Shown here: one piece after another, positions 1-8,773 of the stretch
How the letters are laid out: each line of letters opens with the position of its first letter
Numbering within the stretch: position 1 is the stretch's first letter
NCBI GenBank assembly: GCA_937899065.1
Contig: CALBPG010000195.1
Location: 1 to 50,285 of the forward strand
Length of the DNA: 50,285 bases
Direction: 5' to 3'
Source of the DNA: an uncultured Allomuricauda sp.
Lineage (GTDB): Bacteria > Bacteroidota > Bacteroidia > Flavobacteriales > Flavobacteriaceae
Translations under genes and position numbers: made by a program
The notes under the pieces: model-generated
What the model was told of the DNA's origin: nothing
Seen by the model: the letters and a program-made list of their open reading frames with translations, nothing else
Database searches by the model: none

Positions 1-171
1 AGAACAAGACCAGTAGCGATGAACCCAGTGGATCACCCAATGGGAGGTGGTGAAGGTAGAGCTTCAGGAGGTCACCCAAGATCGAAGAACGGTATCCCAG
101 CAAAAGGATTCAGAACCCGTTCCAAGACCAAAGATTCCAATAGATACATTGTAGAACGTAGAAAGAAATAA
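1..171 (+). CDS. rplB: 50S ribosomal protein L2, C-terminal part
   Basis: Partial gene: it is open at the left window edge and ends with TAA at 169-171. The 56 visible residues carry the L2 C-terminal hallmark, a glycine- and histidine-rich stretch ([14 protein letters not shown]) that lies near the peptidyl transferase centre, followed by a basic tail ending in ERRKK. L2 binds 23S rRNA and is needed for subunit association. rpsS follows after 11 bases, the usual S10-operon order. Identification is secure; only the N-terminal part is missing. Confidence 0.97.
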   Translation, partial: RTRPVAMNPVDHPMGGGEGRASGGHPRSKNGIPAKGFRTRSKTKDSNRYIVERRKK

Positions 172-182
172 AAGCAAAGTAA

Positions 183-461
183 ATGGCACGTTCATTAAAA
201 AAAGGACCATACGTTCATCACAGTCTAGAAAAGAAAGTTCAGAACAATATTGATTCTGGAAAGAAGACAGTAATCAAAACGTGGTCAAGAGCTTCAATGA
301 TAACTCCTGACTTCGTGGGTCAAACCATCGCTGTACATAACGGAAGACAATTTGTTCCTGTTTATGTAACAGAGAACATGGTAGGTCACAAACTTGGAGA
401 ATTTTCACCAACACGCTCTTTTAGAGGTCACGCTGGTGCAAAAAATAAAGGTAAAAAGTAA
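183..461 (+). CDS. rpsS: 30S ribosomal protein S19
   Basis: 92 residues, normal length for S19, a 30S head protein that contacts 16S rRNA and S13. The start MARSLKKGP and the motif [11 protein letters not shown] near residues 68-78 are characteristic, and the tail is basic. It lies 11 bases after rplB and 7 bases before rplV, so it belongs to the S10 operon transcript. Confidence 0.98.
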   Translation: MARSLKKGPYVHHSLEKKVQNNIDSGKKTVIKTWSRASMITPDFVGQTIAVHNGRQFVPVYVTENMVGHKLGEFSPTRSFRGHAGAKNKGKK

Positions 462-468
462 GTAAGCT

Positions 469-876
469 ATGGGAGTTCGTAAAAGAGAAATGGCCGAAAG
501 AATAAAAGCAGAGCGTAAAGAACTTGCTTTTGCCAAATTGAACAACTGTCCTACTTCACCAAGAAAAATGCGCTTGGTAGCAGACTTGATTCGTGGAAAG
601 AAAATCGAAATGGCTTTAGCTATTCTTCGCTTCAACCAAAAAGAGGCATCAAGAAGATTAGAAAAGCTTTTACTTTCTGCCATCGCGAATTGGGAATCTA
701 AAAACGAAGAGGCCAGTATTGAAGATGCTGATTTGTTTATCAAAGAAATCCGTGTGGATGGAGGAACGATGTTGAAAAGACTTCGTCCAGCGCCGCAAGG
801 AAGAGCACATAGAATTAGAAAACGTTCCAACCATGTAACCTTGGTACTGGGAGCTAACAATAACGTAGAAAGTTAG
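469..876 (+). CDS. rplV: 50S ribosomal protein L22
   Basis: 135 residues. L22 lines the peptide exit tunnel and binds 23S rRNA. The core motif [16 protein letters not shown] (about residues 29-44) and the basic C-terminal hairpin [11 protein letters not shown] are visible. The start [13 protein letters not shown] matches the extended flavobacterial form; a later ATG at 490 is possible but less likely. The gene ends in TAG, and the next codons run in the same frame straight into rpsC. Translating TAG as sense would therefore fuse L22 to S3, which is evidence against general TAG recoding. Confidence 0.97.
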   Translation: MGVRKREMAERIKAERKELAFAKLNNCPTSPRKMRLVADLIRGKKIEMALAILRFNQKEASRRLEKLLLSAIANWESKNEEASIEDADLFIKEIRVDGGTMLKRLRPAPQGRAHRIRKRSNHVTLVLGANNNVES

Positions 877-885
877 AAACGAGAT

Positions 886-1605
886 ATGGGACAAAAGACC
901 AATCCGATAGGAAATCGCTTAGGAATTATCAGAGGATGGGAATCCAACTGGTACGGAGGAAATGATTACGGCGATAAATTGGCTGAGGATGATAAAATCC
1001 GTAAGTATATCCATGCACGTTTGGCTAAAGCCAGCGTTTCAAGAGTAATCATTGAAAGAACCCTTAAGCTGATTACCATTACGATTACTACGGCTAGACC
1101 GGGTATCATTATTGGTAAAGGTGGGCAAGAGGTTGACCGTTTAAAGGAAGAGCTCAAGAAAATTACCAATAAGGAAGTTCAAATCAACATTCATGAAATC
1201 AAGCGTCCAGAATTGGATGCCAATTTGGTTGCTGCGAGTGTTGCACGTCAGATAGAGAGTAGGATTTCATACCGTAGAGCTATCAAAATGGCAGTTGCAG
1301 CTGCTATTCGAATGAATGCAGAGGGTATCAAAATTCAAATTTCCGGACGATTGAACGGTGCTGAAATGGCACGTTCCGAATCGTACAAAGAAGGACGTAT
1401 TCCATTATCTACTTTTCGTGCTGATGTAGATTACGCATTGCACGAAGCGCACACTACCTATGGTAGATTGGGCATTAAAGTGTGGATAATGAAAGGCGAA
1501 GTATACGGAAAAAGAGAATTGTCTCCTTTGGTTGGTTTGTCAAAAGGCCAAGGTAAGGGTGGAAAGCAAGATGGAGGTAAGCGACAACAACGTCGTAGAA
1601 AGTAA
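886..1605 (+). CDS. rpsC: 30S ribosomal protein S3
   Basis: 239 residues. S3 sits in the 30S head at the mRNA entry site. It starts [13 protein letters not shown] and has a type-II KH RNA-binding domain with the GKGG loop at residues 77-80. The S3 C-terminal domain ([32 protein letters not shown]) follows, then a Gly/Lys/Arg-rich tail. It begins 9 bases after rplV and is followed by rplP, as in the standard S10 operon. Confidence 0.98.
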   Translation: MGQKTNPIGNRLGIIRGWESNWYGGNDYGDKLAEDDKIRKYIHARLAKASVSRVIIERTLKLITITITTARPGIIIGKGGQEVDRLKEELKKITNKEVQINIHEIKRPELDANLVAASVARQIESRISYRRAIKMAVAAAIRMNAEGIKIQISGRLNGAEMARSESYKEGRIPLSTFRADVDYALHEAHTTYGRLGIKVWIMKGEVYGKRELSPLVGLSKGQGKGGKQDGGKRQQRRRK

Positions 1606-1622
1606 TAAAAAAGTAGAGAGAG

Positions 1623-2042
1623 ATGTTACAGCCTAAAAGAACTAAGTTTCGTAAGGCCCAGAAGGGTAGAATGAAGGGGATTTCACAAAGAGGTCACCAA
1701 CTTTCTAACGGGATGTTTGGAATCAAGTCTTTGGATTCTCATTTTATTACTGCCCGCCAGATTGAGGCAGCACGTATTGCCGCTACTCGTTACATGAAAA
1801 GGCAAGGTCAATTGTGGATAAAGATTTTTCCAGACAAGCCTATCACCAAAAAGCCTTTGGAAGTACGTATGGGTAAAGGTAAGGGTGCTCCAGAATATTG
1901 GGTTGCCGTAGTGAAGCCAGGTCGTATTATGTTCGAAGTAGCAGGAGTACCACATGACATTGCTAAAGAAGCATTGCGTTTGGCCGCTCAGAAATTACCT
2001 GTAAAAACAAAATTTGTAGTTGCGCGAGATTATTCCGCTTAA
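1623..2042 (+). CDS. rplP: 50S ribosomal protein L16
   Basis: 139 residues, full length. L16 (uL16) helps position tRNA at the A site. The N-terminus [19 protein letters not shown] and the later motifs [16 protein letters not shown] and EVAGV are diagnostic. A 17-base spacer follows rpsC, and rpmC comes directly after it. Confidence 0.98.
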   Translation: MLQPKRTKFRKAQKGRMKGISQRGHQLSNGMFGIKSLDSHFITARQIEAARIAATRYMKRQGQLWIKIFPDKPITKKPLEVRMGKGKGAPEYWVAVVKPGRIMFEVAGVPHDIAKEALRLAAQKLPVKTKFVVARDYSA

Positions 2043-2060
2043 TGCATAATGGGTATTATA

Positions 2061-2252
2061 ATGAAACAGTCAGAAATAAAAGAACTTTCGGTAGAAGAGC
2101 TTAAAGAAAAGCTTACCGAGTTTACAAAGCAACACGAGGACTTAAAAATGGCGCATGCCGTTACTCCGTTGGAAAATCCCATGCAAATAAGAAGTGCTAG
2201 GAGAACCGTAGCACGCTTGGCAACAGAATTAACGAAAAGGGAAGTACAATAA
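2061..2252 (+). CDS. rpmC: 50S ribosomal protein L29
   Basis: 63 residues from the ATG at 2061 ([10 protein letters not shown]). An in-frame ATG at 2049 would add four residues (MGII) that are not typical of the family, so the later start is preferred. L29 (uL29) is a helical protein near the exit tunnel that contacts SRP and trigger factor. The C-terminal helix with [10 protein letters not shown] is the family signature. It lies between rplP and rpsQ as usual. Confidence 0.93.
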   Translation: MKQSEIKELSVEELKEKLTEFTKQHEDLKMAHAVTPLENPMQIRSARRTVARLATELTKREVQ

Positions 2253-2265
2253 TTGGTTTTGCCTT

Positions 2266-2523
2266 ATGGAAAATAGAAACTTAAGAAAAGAGAGAATAGG
2301 GGTAGTTACCAGTAACAAAATGGAGAAATCCATTGTGGTTTCTGAGGTAAAGCGAGTGAAGCACCCTATGTACGGGAAATTCGTTTTGAAAACCAAGAAG
2401 TATGTTGCCCATGACGAGAAGAACGATTGTAACGAGGGTGACACAGTAAGAATAATGGAAACCAGACCGTTGAGCAAGACGAAATGTTGGAGATTGGTCG
2501 AAATCCTTGAAAGAGCTAAGTAA
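2266..2523 (+). CDS. rpsQ: 30S ribosomal protein S17
   Basis: 85 residues. S17 (uS17) has an OB fold that binds 16S rRNA early in 30S assembly. The motifs [19 protein letters not shown] near the start, HPMYGKF and [16 protein letters not shown] near the end are characteristic. It is followed 2 bases later by rplN, which suggests translational coupling. Confidence 0.97.
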   Translation: MENRNLRKERIGVVTSNKMEKSIVVSEVKRVKHPMYGKFVLKTKKYVAHDEKNDCNEGDTVRIMETRPLSKTKCWRLVEILERAK

Positions 2524-2525
2524 TC

Positions 2526-2894
2526 ATGGTACAACAAGAATCTAGACTAAAGGTTGCGGACAACACGGGTGCAAAAGAAGTTTTGACCATCCGTGTACTG
2601 GGAGGAACAAAAAGACGTTACGCGTCACTTGGTGATAAAATCGTAGTAACCGTAAAAGAGGCTACACCAAATGGAACGGTAAAAAAAGGTTCTGTTTCCA
2701 CTGCAGTGGTAGTACGAACCAAAAAAGAGGTGAGAAGACCTGATGGTTCTTACATCCGTTTTGACGACAATGCTTGCGTGTTGTTGAATCCAACCGGAGA
2801 AATGAGAGGAACTCGTGTTTTTGGTCCCGTTGCCAGAGAATTGCGTGACAAGCAGTTTATGAAAATCGTTTCATTGGCCCCAGAGGTTCTTTAA
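2526..2894 (+). CDS. rplN: 50S ribosomal protein L14
   Basis: 122 residues, the standard length. L14 (uL14) sits at the subunit interface and binds RsfS during silencing. It starts [19 protein letters not shown], has the basic centre GTKRRYA, and ends in the conserved stretch with [13 protein letters not shown]. First gene of the spc cluster, with only two bases after rpsQ, so S10 and spc are probably one transcript here. Confidence 0.98.
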   Translation: MVQQESRLKVADNTGAKEVLTIRVLGGTKRRYASLGDKIVVTVKEATPNGTVKKGSVSTAVVVRTKKEVRRPDGSYIRFDDNACVLLNPTGEMRGTRVFGPVARELRDKQFMKIVSLAPEVL

Positions 2895-2904
2895 AGAAGA
2901 TACA

Positions 2905-3216
2905 ATGAAGTTAAAGATAAAAACAGGAGATACGGTTAAGGTCATTGCAGGTGACCACAAAGGCACGGAAGGTAAAGTCGTGCAGGTTGACCGTGAAAAG
3001 AACAAAGCTATCGTGGAGGGTGTTAATATGGTATCCAAACACGAAAAGCCAAGTGCCAAGAACCCTCAAGGAGGTATCGTGAAGAAAGAGGCACCTATCC
3101 ATATTTCCAATCTTTCATTAGTCGCCCCAAAAAGTGGTGATACCACTCGAGTAGGATACGAGGTTAGAGATGGAAAAAAGGTAAGGTTCGCCAAAAAATC
3201 CAATGAAGTTATATAG
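2905..3216 (+). CDS. rplX: 50S ribosomal protein L24
   Basis: 103 residues. L24 (uL24) initiates 50S assembly and lies at the exit tunnel. An N-terminal KOW motif ([20 protein letters not shown]) and the later motif [14 protein letters not shown] identify it. It ends in TAG, followed one codon later by TGA (CCA TGA), so readthrough would add only one residue. rplE begins 2 bases downstream. Confidence 0.97.
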   Translation: MKLKIKTGDTVKVIAGDHKGTEGKVVQVDREKNKAIVEGVNMVSKHEKPSAKNPQGGIVKKEAPIHISNLSLVAPKSGDTTRVGYEVRDGKKVRFAKKSNEVI

Positions 3217-3218
3217 CC

Positions 3219-3770
3219 ATGAGTTACATTCCTAGACTTAAGCAAGAATATAAGGAGCGTGTCATGAAAGCCCTGTCAGAAGAATTTGGGCACAAAAACA
3301 TCATGCAGGTTCCTAAGTTGGAAAAAATAGTAGTAAGCCGAGGCGTTGGTGCTGCTGTTTCCGATAAAAAGTTGATTGACCACGCTGTGGATGAATTGAC
3401 CCATATTACAGGACAGAAAGCTATCTCTACCCTTTCAAAGAAGGATGTTGCATCCTTCAAGTTGAGAAAAGGGATGCCCATTGGTGCCAAGGTTACTCTA
3501 AGAGGCGAGCGCATGTACGAATTCCTAGACCGATTGATTACAACCGCGTTACCACGTGTACGTGATTTTCAAGGTGTAAAAGCCAGTGGCTTTGATGGTC
3601 GTGGCAACTACAACCTTGGAATCACTGAGCAAATTATCTTCCCGGAAATCAATATTGATAAAATCAATCGTATCAACGGGATGGATATCACCTTTGTAAC
3701 GTCTGCACAGACGGATAAGGAAGCAAAATCATTATTAAGCGAATTGGGAGTTCCCTTTAAAAAGAATTAA
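3219..3770 (+). CDS. rplE: 50S ribosomal protein L5
   Basis: 183 residues. L5 (uL5) forms the 5S rRNA complex with L18 and L25 in the central protuberance. Motifs include [22 protein letters not shown] and GRGNYNLGI with EQIIFPEI. It lies between rplX and rpsN with 1-2 base spacers. Its 5S partner L18 is the gene with the in-frame stop further down this operon. Confidence 0.98.
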   Translation: MSYIPRLKQEYKERVMKALSEEFGHKNIMQVPKLEKIVVSRGVGAAVSDKKLIDHAVDELTHITGQKAISTLSKKDVASFKLRKGMPIGAKVTLRGERMYEFLDRLITTALPRVRDFQGVKASGFDGRGNYNLGITEQIIFPEINIDKINRINGMDITFVTSAQTDKEAKSLLSELGVPFKKN

Positions 3771-3771
3771 G

Positions 3772-4041
3772 ATGGCAAAGGAATCAATGAAAGCCCGTGA
3801 GAGAAAAAGGGCAAAAACCGTAGCCAAGTATGCTGAAAAACGCAAAGCTTTGAAAGAAGCTGGAGATTATGAGGCTTTGCAAAAGCTTCCGAAGAATGCT
3901 TCTCCCGTTCGCATGCGTAACCGTTGCAAATTAACGGGACGACCAAGAGGCTATATGAGAACTTTTGGAATTTCAAGGGTAACCTTTAGGGAAATGGCCA
4001 ATCAAGGCTTGATTCCCGGAGTGAAAAAGGCAAGTTGGTAA
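3772..4041 (+). CDS. rpsN: 30S ribosomal protein S14, zinc-free type
   Basis: 89 residues, the long form of S14 (uS14) without the CxxC zinc ribbon; only one cysteine is present. The C-terminal signature [19 protein letters not shown] and the ending KKASW are clear. S14 is a late-assembling 30S head protein. It begins one base after the rplE stop codon. Confidence 0.97.
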   Translation: MAKESMKARERKRAKTVAKYAEKRKALKEAGDYEALQKLPKNASPVRMRNRCKLTGRPRGYMRTFGISRVTFREMANQGLIPGVKKASW

Positions 4042-4061
4042 ATCGATTATAAAGAAAAAAG

Positions 4062-4460
4062 ATGCTTACAGATCCAATTTCAGATTATTTGACCCGAATT
4101 AGAAACGCCAGCAAGGCAGGTCATAGAGTGGTGAACATTCCTGGTTCCAACCTTAAAATGGAAATCACCAAGATTCTTTTTGACCAAGGGTTCATCTTGA
4201 GCTACAAGTTCGAAGAAGATAAAGTTCAAGGCAATATCAAAATCGCCTTGAAATACGACAAGTTTACCAAGGAGCCTATCATTAAGAAAATACAAAGAGT
4301 AAGTAAGCCAGGACTTCGTAAGTATTCTGGTTCTAATGACTTGCCAAGGGTATTGAACGGTTTGGGCGTAGCTATCGTTTCTACCTCTCATGGGGTTATG
4401 ACGAGCAAGCAAGCCAAGAGAGAAAATGTAGGTGGCGAGGTATTGTGCTACGTCTATTAA
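4062..4460 (+). CDS. rpsH: 30S ribosomal protein S8
   Basis: 132 residues. S8 (uS8) binds the central domain of 16S rRNA and in many bacteria represses the spc operon. It starts MLTDPISDYLTRIRNA and ends with the S8 signature VSTSHGVMTSKQAKRENVGGE. No S8-like regulatory hairpin was sought at base-pair level. A 20-base spacer follows rpsN. Confidence 0.98.
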   Translation: MLTDPISDYLTRIRNASKAGHRVVNIPGSNLKMEITKILFDQGFILSYKFEEDKVQGNIKIALKYDKFTKEPIIKKIQRVSKPGLRKYSGSNDLPRVLNGLGVAIVSTSHGVMTSKQAKRENVGGEVLCYVY

Positions 4461-4479
4461 TAGAAAAAAGAAGTAAGAA

Positions 4480-5022
4480 ATGTCAAGAATAGGTAACAAT
4501 CCGGTTGCGATTCCCGAAGGCGTCACAGTAGAGGTGAATGACAACACCGTTACAGTGAAAGGAAAACTTGGGGAGTTGACTCAAAGTTTTGATGGAGTTT
4601 CTGTTGAGATGGAAGAGGGGAACATTGTTGTCAAGCGACCTTCAGATACAAAAGAGCACAAAGCCAAACATGGTTTGTACCGTGCGCTTTTTTCCAATAT
4701 GATGGAAGGTGTTTCAAAAGGATGGACTAAAGAATTGGAATTGGTTGGTGTAGGGTATAGAGCGAGTAACCAAGGCCAAAAATTAGATTTGGCCCTAGGT
4801 TTTTCCCACAACATCGTTTTGGAAATTGCCCCAGAGGTGAAAATCGAAACGGTTTCCGAAAAGGGTAAAAATCCTATCGTTAAACTAACATCACATGACA
4901 AACAATTGGTTGGTCAAGTTGCCGCCAAAATTCGTTCCTTCCGTAAGCCTGAACCTTACAAAGGAAAAGGAATCAAGTTTGTTGGAGAACAACTAAGAAG
5001 AAAAGCAGGTAAATCCGCGTAA
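4480..5022 (+). CDS. rplF: 50S ribosomal protein L6
   Basis: 180 residues. L6 (uL6) has two similar domains and lies near the GTPase-factor site. It starts [15 protein letters not shown] and ends with the C-terminal signature [21 protein letters not shown]. Normal length. It is followed 11 bases later by the interrupted rplR. Confidence 0.98.
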   Translation: MSRIGNNPVAIPEGVTVEVNDNTVTVKGKLGELTQSFDGVSVEMEEGNIVVKRPSDTKEHKAKHGLYRALFSNMMEGVSKGWTKELELVGVGYRASNQGQKLDLALGFSHNIVLEIAPEVKIETVSEKGKNPIVKLTSHDKQLVGQVAAKIRSFRKPEPYKGKGIKFVGEQLRRKAGKSA

Positions 5023-5033
5023 TACGTAGCATT

Positions 5034-5387
5034 ATGAAATTATCGAAAACAGACAGAAAGTTACGAATACGAAGAAGGATACGTAAGATTTCCTTCGGAA
5101 CCGAAGCAAAACCTAGACTTTCCGTGTTTCGAAGCAACAAGGAAATCTATGTTCAGTTGATTGATGACAACAAAGGAGTCACTATAGCTGCGTCTTCTTC
5201 TAGAGATTAGGATATCGATGCAAAAGGAACCAAAAGCGAGATTGCTGCTCAAGTCGGGAAATCCATCGCTGAAAAAGCCAAGAAAATTGGTGTAGAAACC
5301 GTTGCATTTGACCGAGGAGGTAATTTGTATCACGGAAGAGTGAAATCTTTGGCTGAAGGCGCTAGAGAAGCTGGACTTAAATTCTAA
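5034..5387 (+). pseudogene. rplR: 50S ribosomal protein L18 with one in-frame amber codon
   Basis: The frame from ATG 5034 to TAA 5385-5387 is 117 codons, the normal length for L18 (uL18), which carries 5S rRNA into the 50S subunit. Codon 59 (5208-5210) is TAG. Both sides are clearly L18: before it [19 protein letters not shown] and AASSRD, after it [29 protein letters not shown] and AGLKF. From memory of related flavobacterial L18 (ASSREKEI) the expected residue is Lys, so AAG to TAG is one A-to-T change. There is no frameshift and no other stop. The 58-residue product would lack most of the 5S-binding fold. The gene keeps normal spacing to rplF (11 bases) and rpsE (7 bases). Sequencing or assembly error is most likely; real readthrough or suppression is the alternative. 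Confidence 0.93.
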
Positions 5388-5394
5388 GAAGACT

Positions 5395-5919
5395 ATGTAC
5401 CAAAAATATAAGAACGTAGAAATCGTAAAACCAGGTGGACTTGAATTAAAAGACCGTTTGGTTGGTGTACAAAGGGTAACTAAAGTGACCAAAGGTGGTC
5501 GTGCTTTTGGTTTCTCAGCTATCGTTGTAGTAGGAGATGAGAATGGTGTTGTTGGACACGGATTGGGAAAATCCAAGGAAGTTGCTACTGCCATCGCGAA
5601 AGCTATTGAAGATGCCAAGAAGAACTTGGTTCGTATTCCTTTGAACAAAGGTACTTTGCCACACGAGCAAAAAGGAAAATACGGTGGTGCACGAGTTTAC
5701 ATTCAACCAGCATCTCAGGGTACTGGGGTAATCGCAGGTGGTGCAGTACGCGCGGTATTGGAAGCTGTTGGTGTTCATGACGTACTTTCCAAGTCACAAG
5801 GGTCTAGTAACCCTCACAATGTGGTAAAAGCTACGTTTGACGCATTATTGCAATTGAGAGGCGCGCAAACTATCGCCAATCAGAGAGGAATTTCTTTAGA
5901 GAAAGTCTATAAAGGATAA
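5395..5919 (+). CDS. rpsE: 30S ribosomal protein S5
   Basis: 174 residues. S5 (uS5) sits at the mRNA entry and affects fidelity. The flavobacterial start [15 protein letters not shown] precedes the double-stranded-RNA-binding-like domain ([16 protein letters not shown]) and the C-terminal domain with [15 protein letters not shown] and [14 protein letters not shown]. It follows rplR after 7 bases. Confidence 0.98.
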   Translation: MYQKYKNVEIVKPGGLELKDRLVGVQRVTKVTKGGRAFGFSAIVVVGDENGVVGHGLGKSKEVATAIAKAIEDAKKNLVRIPLNKGTLPHEQKGKYGGARVYIQPASQGTGVIAGGAVRAVLEAVGVHDVLSKSQGSSNPHNVVKATFDALLQLRGAQTIANQRGISLEKVYKG

Positions 5920-5930
5920 ATAAGGATAGC

Positions 5931-6110
5931 ATGGCTAAGATTAAGGTAAAACAAGTACGAAGCAGCATCAAACGCCCTCAAAACCAAAAAAGGACTTTGG
6001 AGGCTTTGGGATTGCGCAAGATAGGTCAGGTGGTAGAGCACGATGCTACACCAAACATCCTTGGAATGATTAATAAGGTAAGTCACTTGGTTTCCACTGA
6101 GGAAGCTTAA
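5931..6110 (+). CDS. rpmD: 50S ribosomal protein L30
   Basis: 59 residues. Read directly from ATG 5931 to TAA 6108-6110: it starts MAKIKVKQVRSSIKRP and contains TLEALGLRKIGQVVEH, the L30 (uL30) signature, then a C-terminal ILGMINKVSHLV. It lies between rpsE (11 bases) and rplO (12 bases), exactly where L30 is expected in the spc operon. L30 binds 23S/5S rRNA in the central protuberance region. Confidence 0.96.
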   Translation: MAKIKVKQVRSSIKRPQNQKRTLEALGLRKIGQVVEHDATPNILGMINKVSHLVSTEEA

Positions 6111-6122
6111 AAAATATATGTA

Positions 6123-6575
6123 ATGGAATTGCATAATCTTAAACCAGCAGAAGGCGCTGTACATAAAGAAGGAAAACGTGTAGGTAGAGGTGAAGGCTCT
6201 GGAAAAGGAGGCACTTCCACACGAGGTCATAAAGGGGCCAAATCCCGTTCTGGGTATTCCAAGAAGATTGGATTCGAAGGGGGGCAAATGCCTTTGCAAC
6301 GTCGTGTGCCCAAGTTTGGATTCAAAAACATTAACCGTAAGGAATACCAAGGTATCAACTTGGACAAGTTACAAGCGTTGGTGGATAATGGCGTCGTAAA
6401 GAAAGAAGTTACTTTAGAGACGCTTATTGAAAATCGCTTGGCTGGTAAAAATGATTTGGTAAAAATATTGGGTAACGGTGAGCTAAAAGCCGCATTAAAA
6501 GTATCCGTACATAAATTTAGTGCTTCAGCAAAAGCTGCTATTGAAGCTGCAGGTGGGGAAGCAATAAGTTTATAA
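6123..6575 (+). CDS. rplO: 50S ribosomal protein L15
   Basis: 150 residues. L15 (uL15) is a late-assembling 50S protein. The glycine- and basic-rich N-terminus (KRVGRGEGSGKGGTSTRGHK, about residues 18-37), GFEGGQMPLQRRVPKFGF and the C-terminal domain ending in AAGGEAISL are typical. It precedes secY by 9 bases. Confidence 0.98.
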   Translation: MELHNLKPAEGAVHKEGKRVGRGEGSGKGGTSTRGHKGAKSRSGYSKKIGFEGGQMPLQRRVPKFGFKNINRKEYQGINLDKLQALVDNGVVKKEVTLETLIENRLAGKNDLVKILGNGELKAALKVSVHKFSASAKAAIEAAGGEAISL

Positions 6576-6584
6576 GCATAGCGC

Positions 6585-7928
6585 ATGAAGAAATTTATCG
6601 AGACCATATCGAATATTTGGAAAATAGAAGAATTAAGGCAACGAATTCTCGTGACCTTGGGTCTTCTTTTGGTGTATCGTTTCGGTGCGCAAGTAGTATT
6701 GCCTGGTATTGATACTAATGAATTGGCCAGTCTTAACGCAACCGCTGGAGAGGGTATATTAGGTTTGTTGAATGCATTCACTGGTGGTGCTTTTGCTAAC
6801 GCTTCGGTATTCGCACTGGGTATCATGCCTTATATCTCAGCGTCGATTGTAGTGCAGTTGATGGGTATCGCAATTCCTTACCTGCAGAAATTGCAGAAAG
6901 AAGGGGAAAGTGGTAGAAAGACCATCAACCAAATCACACGTTGGTTGACCATCGCCATTTGTGTAGTTCAAGCTCCAGCTTACCTATACGGTTTGAGTGC
7001 TTTGGGTGTCCCTGAAACTGCTTTTCTGCTAGGAAAAGGTCTTGATTTTGTAATCCCTTCTGTTATCATTTTGGTAACAGGAACCATTTTCGCAATGTGG
7101 TTGGGTGAGAAAATCACTGATAAAGGTATCGGTAAAGGTATTTCTTTGTTGATTATGATTGGTATCATAGCAACTATGCCACAATCCTTAGTTCAGGAAT
7201 TTATTTCTAGAACTACGAACAACACTGGAGGAATCATGTTCATGTTGATTGAGGTGATTATTTGGTTCTTGGTGATTTTGGCTAGTGTCTTATTGGTAAT
7301 GGCAATTCGTCAAATTCCAGTGCAGTACGCAAGAAGAACCGCTACTGGAGGATATGAAAAGAACATGATGGGTTCTCGTCAGTATATTCCCTTAAAATTG
7401 AATGCTTCTGGGGTTATGCCTATCATCTTTGCCCAGGCTATCATGTTTGCGCCAAGTTTGTTGGGAAAAACATTCAACAATACTGCTGTTGGACAATGGA
7501 TGGAAGTACAGTTCGCTGATATTTTTGGGTTGTGGTATAACGTACTGTTTGGAATACTTATCATCATATTCACCTATTTCTATACGGCGATTACGGTTCC
7601 TACCAATAAGATGGCAGATGATTTGAAGCGCAGCGGTGGTTTTATCCCTGGAATTCGACCTGGTAAAGAAACAGGAGATTATCTAGATAAAATCATGTCT
7701 TTGATAACCTTCCCAGGTTCTATCTTTTTGGCGTTGTTGGCGGTATTGCCAGCAGTGGTAGTAAAGTTAATGGACGTTCAGGCAGGTTGGGCATTGTTTT
7801 ATGGTGGTACTTCGCTTTTGATTATGGTGGGTGTCGCGATTGATACAGTGCAACAAGTCAATTCATACTTGTTGAACAGACACTATGATGGATTGATGAA
7901 AACCGGTAAAAATAGAAAAGTAGCGTAA
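6585..7928 (+). CDS. secY: Protein translocase subunit SecY
   Basis: 447 residues with about ten hydrophobic membrane segments. SecY is the channel of the Sec translocon in the inner membrane. The start region has YRFGAQVVLPGID, TM2 has the signature ALGIMPYISASIVVQL, and the cytoplasmic C5 loop has RSGGFIPGIRPGKET, which binds SecA and the ribosome. It lies in the spc operon directly before infA (3 bases), a common Bacteroidota order. Confidence 0.98.
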   Translation: MKKFIETISNIWKIEELRQRILVTLGLLLVYRFGAQVVLPGIDTNELASLNATAGEGILGLLNAFTGGAFANASVFALGIMPYISASIVVQLMGIAIPYLQKLQKEGESGRKTINQITRWLTIAICVVQAPAYLYGLSALGVPETAFLLGKGLDFVIPSVIILVTGTIFAMWLGEKITDKGIGKGISLLIMIGIIATMPQSLVQEFISRTTNNTGGIMFMLIEVIIWFLVILASVLLVMAIRQIPVQYARRTATGGYEKNMMGSRQYIPLKLNASGVMPIIFAQAIMFAPSLLGKTFNNTAVGQWMEVQFADIFGLWYNVLFGILIIIFTYFYTAITVPTNKMADDLKRSGGFIPGIRPGKETGDYLDKIMSLITFPGSIFLALLAVLPAVVVKLMDVQAGWALFYGGTSLLIMVGVAIDTVQQVNSYLLNRHYDGLMKTGKNRKVA

Positions 7929-7931
7929 CCT

Positions 7932-8147
7932 ATGGCGAAGCAAGCAGCTATTGAACAAGACGGAACCATTATTGAAGCATTGTCGAACGCAATGTTTCGA
8001 GTAGAATTGGAAAACGGACACGTGGTGACGGCACACATCTCAGGAAAAATGAGAATGCACTATATCAAGCTTCTCCCTGGAGACAAAGTGAAGTTGGAGA
8101 TGAGTCCATATGATTTAACAAAAGCAAGAATTACTTACAGATACTAA
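7932..8147 (+). CDS. infA: Translation initiation factor IF-1
   Basis: 71 residues with an S1/OB fold. IF-1 binds the ribosomal A site during initiation. The sequence [19 protein letters not shown], then [20 protein letters not shown] and [24 protein letters not shown], is the complete family pattern. It lies three bases after secY and three bases before rpmJ. Confidence 0.98.
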   Translation: MAKQAAIEQDGTIIEALSNAMFRVELENGHVVTAHISGKMRMHYIKLLPGDKVKLEMSPYDLTKARITYRY

Positions 8148-8150
8148 AAG

Positions 8151-8267
8151 ATGAAAGTAAGAGCATCCATAAAAAAGAGAAGTGCCGAATGCAAGATTGT
8201 TCGCAGAAAAGGCAGGTTGTACGTAATCAACAAGAAGAATCCTAGATTTAAACAAAGACAAGGGTAG
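8151..8267 (+). CDS. rpmJ: 50S ribosomal protein L36
   Basis: 38 residues, read directly from ATG 8151 to TAG 8265-8267: [19 protein letters not shown] and then [20 protein letters not shown]36 (bL36) is the smallest 50S protein. Only one cysteine (C14) remains of the usual C-C-C-H zinc site, so this is a zinc-free variant. It lies between infA and rpsM with 2-3 base spacers, the normal position. Confidence 0.96.
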   Translation: MKVRASIKKRSAECKIVRRKGRLYVINKKNPRFKQRQG

Positions 8268-8269
8268 TT

Positions 8270-8644
8270 ATGGCAAGAATTGCAGGTGTAGATATACCAA
8301 AACACAAACGCGGTGTTATTTCCCTTACCTATATATACGGGGTAGGTAAAAGCAGGGCCAAAGAAATTTTGGAAACAGCCAAAGTAAGTGAAGATACCAA
8401 AGTATCAGATTGGAACGATGATGAAATCGGTCGAATTCGTGAAGCGGTATCCAGCTTTACTATTGAAGGTGAACTACGTTCTGAAACCCAATTGAATATC
8501 AAGCGATTGATGGATATTGGTTGTTACAGAGGAATTCGTCACAGAGCCGGATTGCCCCTTAGAGGTCAGCGTACCAAAAACAACTCTAGGACAAGAAAAG
8601 GAAAGCGTAAAACAGTTGCCAACAAGAAGAAAGCAACGAAATAA
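8270..8644 (+). CDS. rpsM: 30S ribosomal protein S13
   Basis: 124 residues. S13 (uS13) is in the 30S head and contacts P-site tRNA and L5. It starts [19 protein letters not shown], has the helix-hairpin-helix-like [13 protein letters not shown], and the C-terminal signature [18 protein letters not shown] with a basic tail. First gene of the alpha operon, two bases after rpmJ. A structured 129-base spacer follows it. Confidence 0.98.
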   Translation: MARIAGVDIPKHKRGVISLTYIYGVGKSRAKEILETAKVSEDTKVSDWNDDEIGRIREAVSSFTIEGELRSETQLNIKRLMDIGCYRGIRHRAGLPLRGQRTKNNSRTRKGKRKTVANKKKATK

Positions 8645-8646
8645 TA

Positions 8647-8758
8647 ATTAGTCATTAGTCTTTAGACGTTAGAAGAATCTGTTTGAAATGTAAAAGTCTA
8701 GGATTCCAATAACTAAGCACTAACACCGCGTACCGCTTAAGCTTTAGCGGAGGCGCAC
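8647..8758 (+). promoter_or_regulatory. Structured spacer before rpsK with heptad repeats
   Basis: The 129-base rpsM-rpsK spacer is long for this operon. It starts with four tandem heptads (8647-8674, consensus NTTAG[T/A]C). Two heptads in the opposite sense (ACTAAGC, ACTAACA) follow at 8712-8725. The two sets can pair as 8648-8659 with 8712-8723 (5 bp, 2 mismatches, 5 bp), enclosing TAGAC 8663-8667 / GTCTA 8696-8700. A near-perfect palindrome, CCGCTTAAGCTTTAGCGG (8733-8750), follows, flanked by GCG/CGC that extends the stem. It may be a leader controlling rpsK and downstream genes, a processing site, or a small dispersed repeat. Pairing was done by eye. Confidence 0.45.
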
Positions 8759-8773
8759 TAGAAACTAGAAAAT

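Noticed and set aside
469..1605. L22-S3 fusion by TAG readthrough
   Set aside because: The frames are continuous apart from TAG at 874-876, but rpsC has its own proper ATG and both proteins have normal lengths, so the TAG is a true stop.
5061..5648. Long minus-strand open frame over rplR and rpsE
   Set aside because: Antisense to conserved ribosomal genes, low-complexity Ser/Phe-rich product, no recognisable domain. The open antisense frame is a by-product of codon use.
6227..6826. 199-residue minus-strand frame over rplO and secY
   Set aside because: Antisense to two conserved genes, no domain, no start signals.
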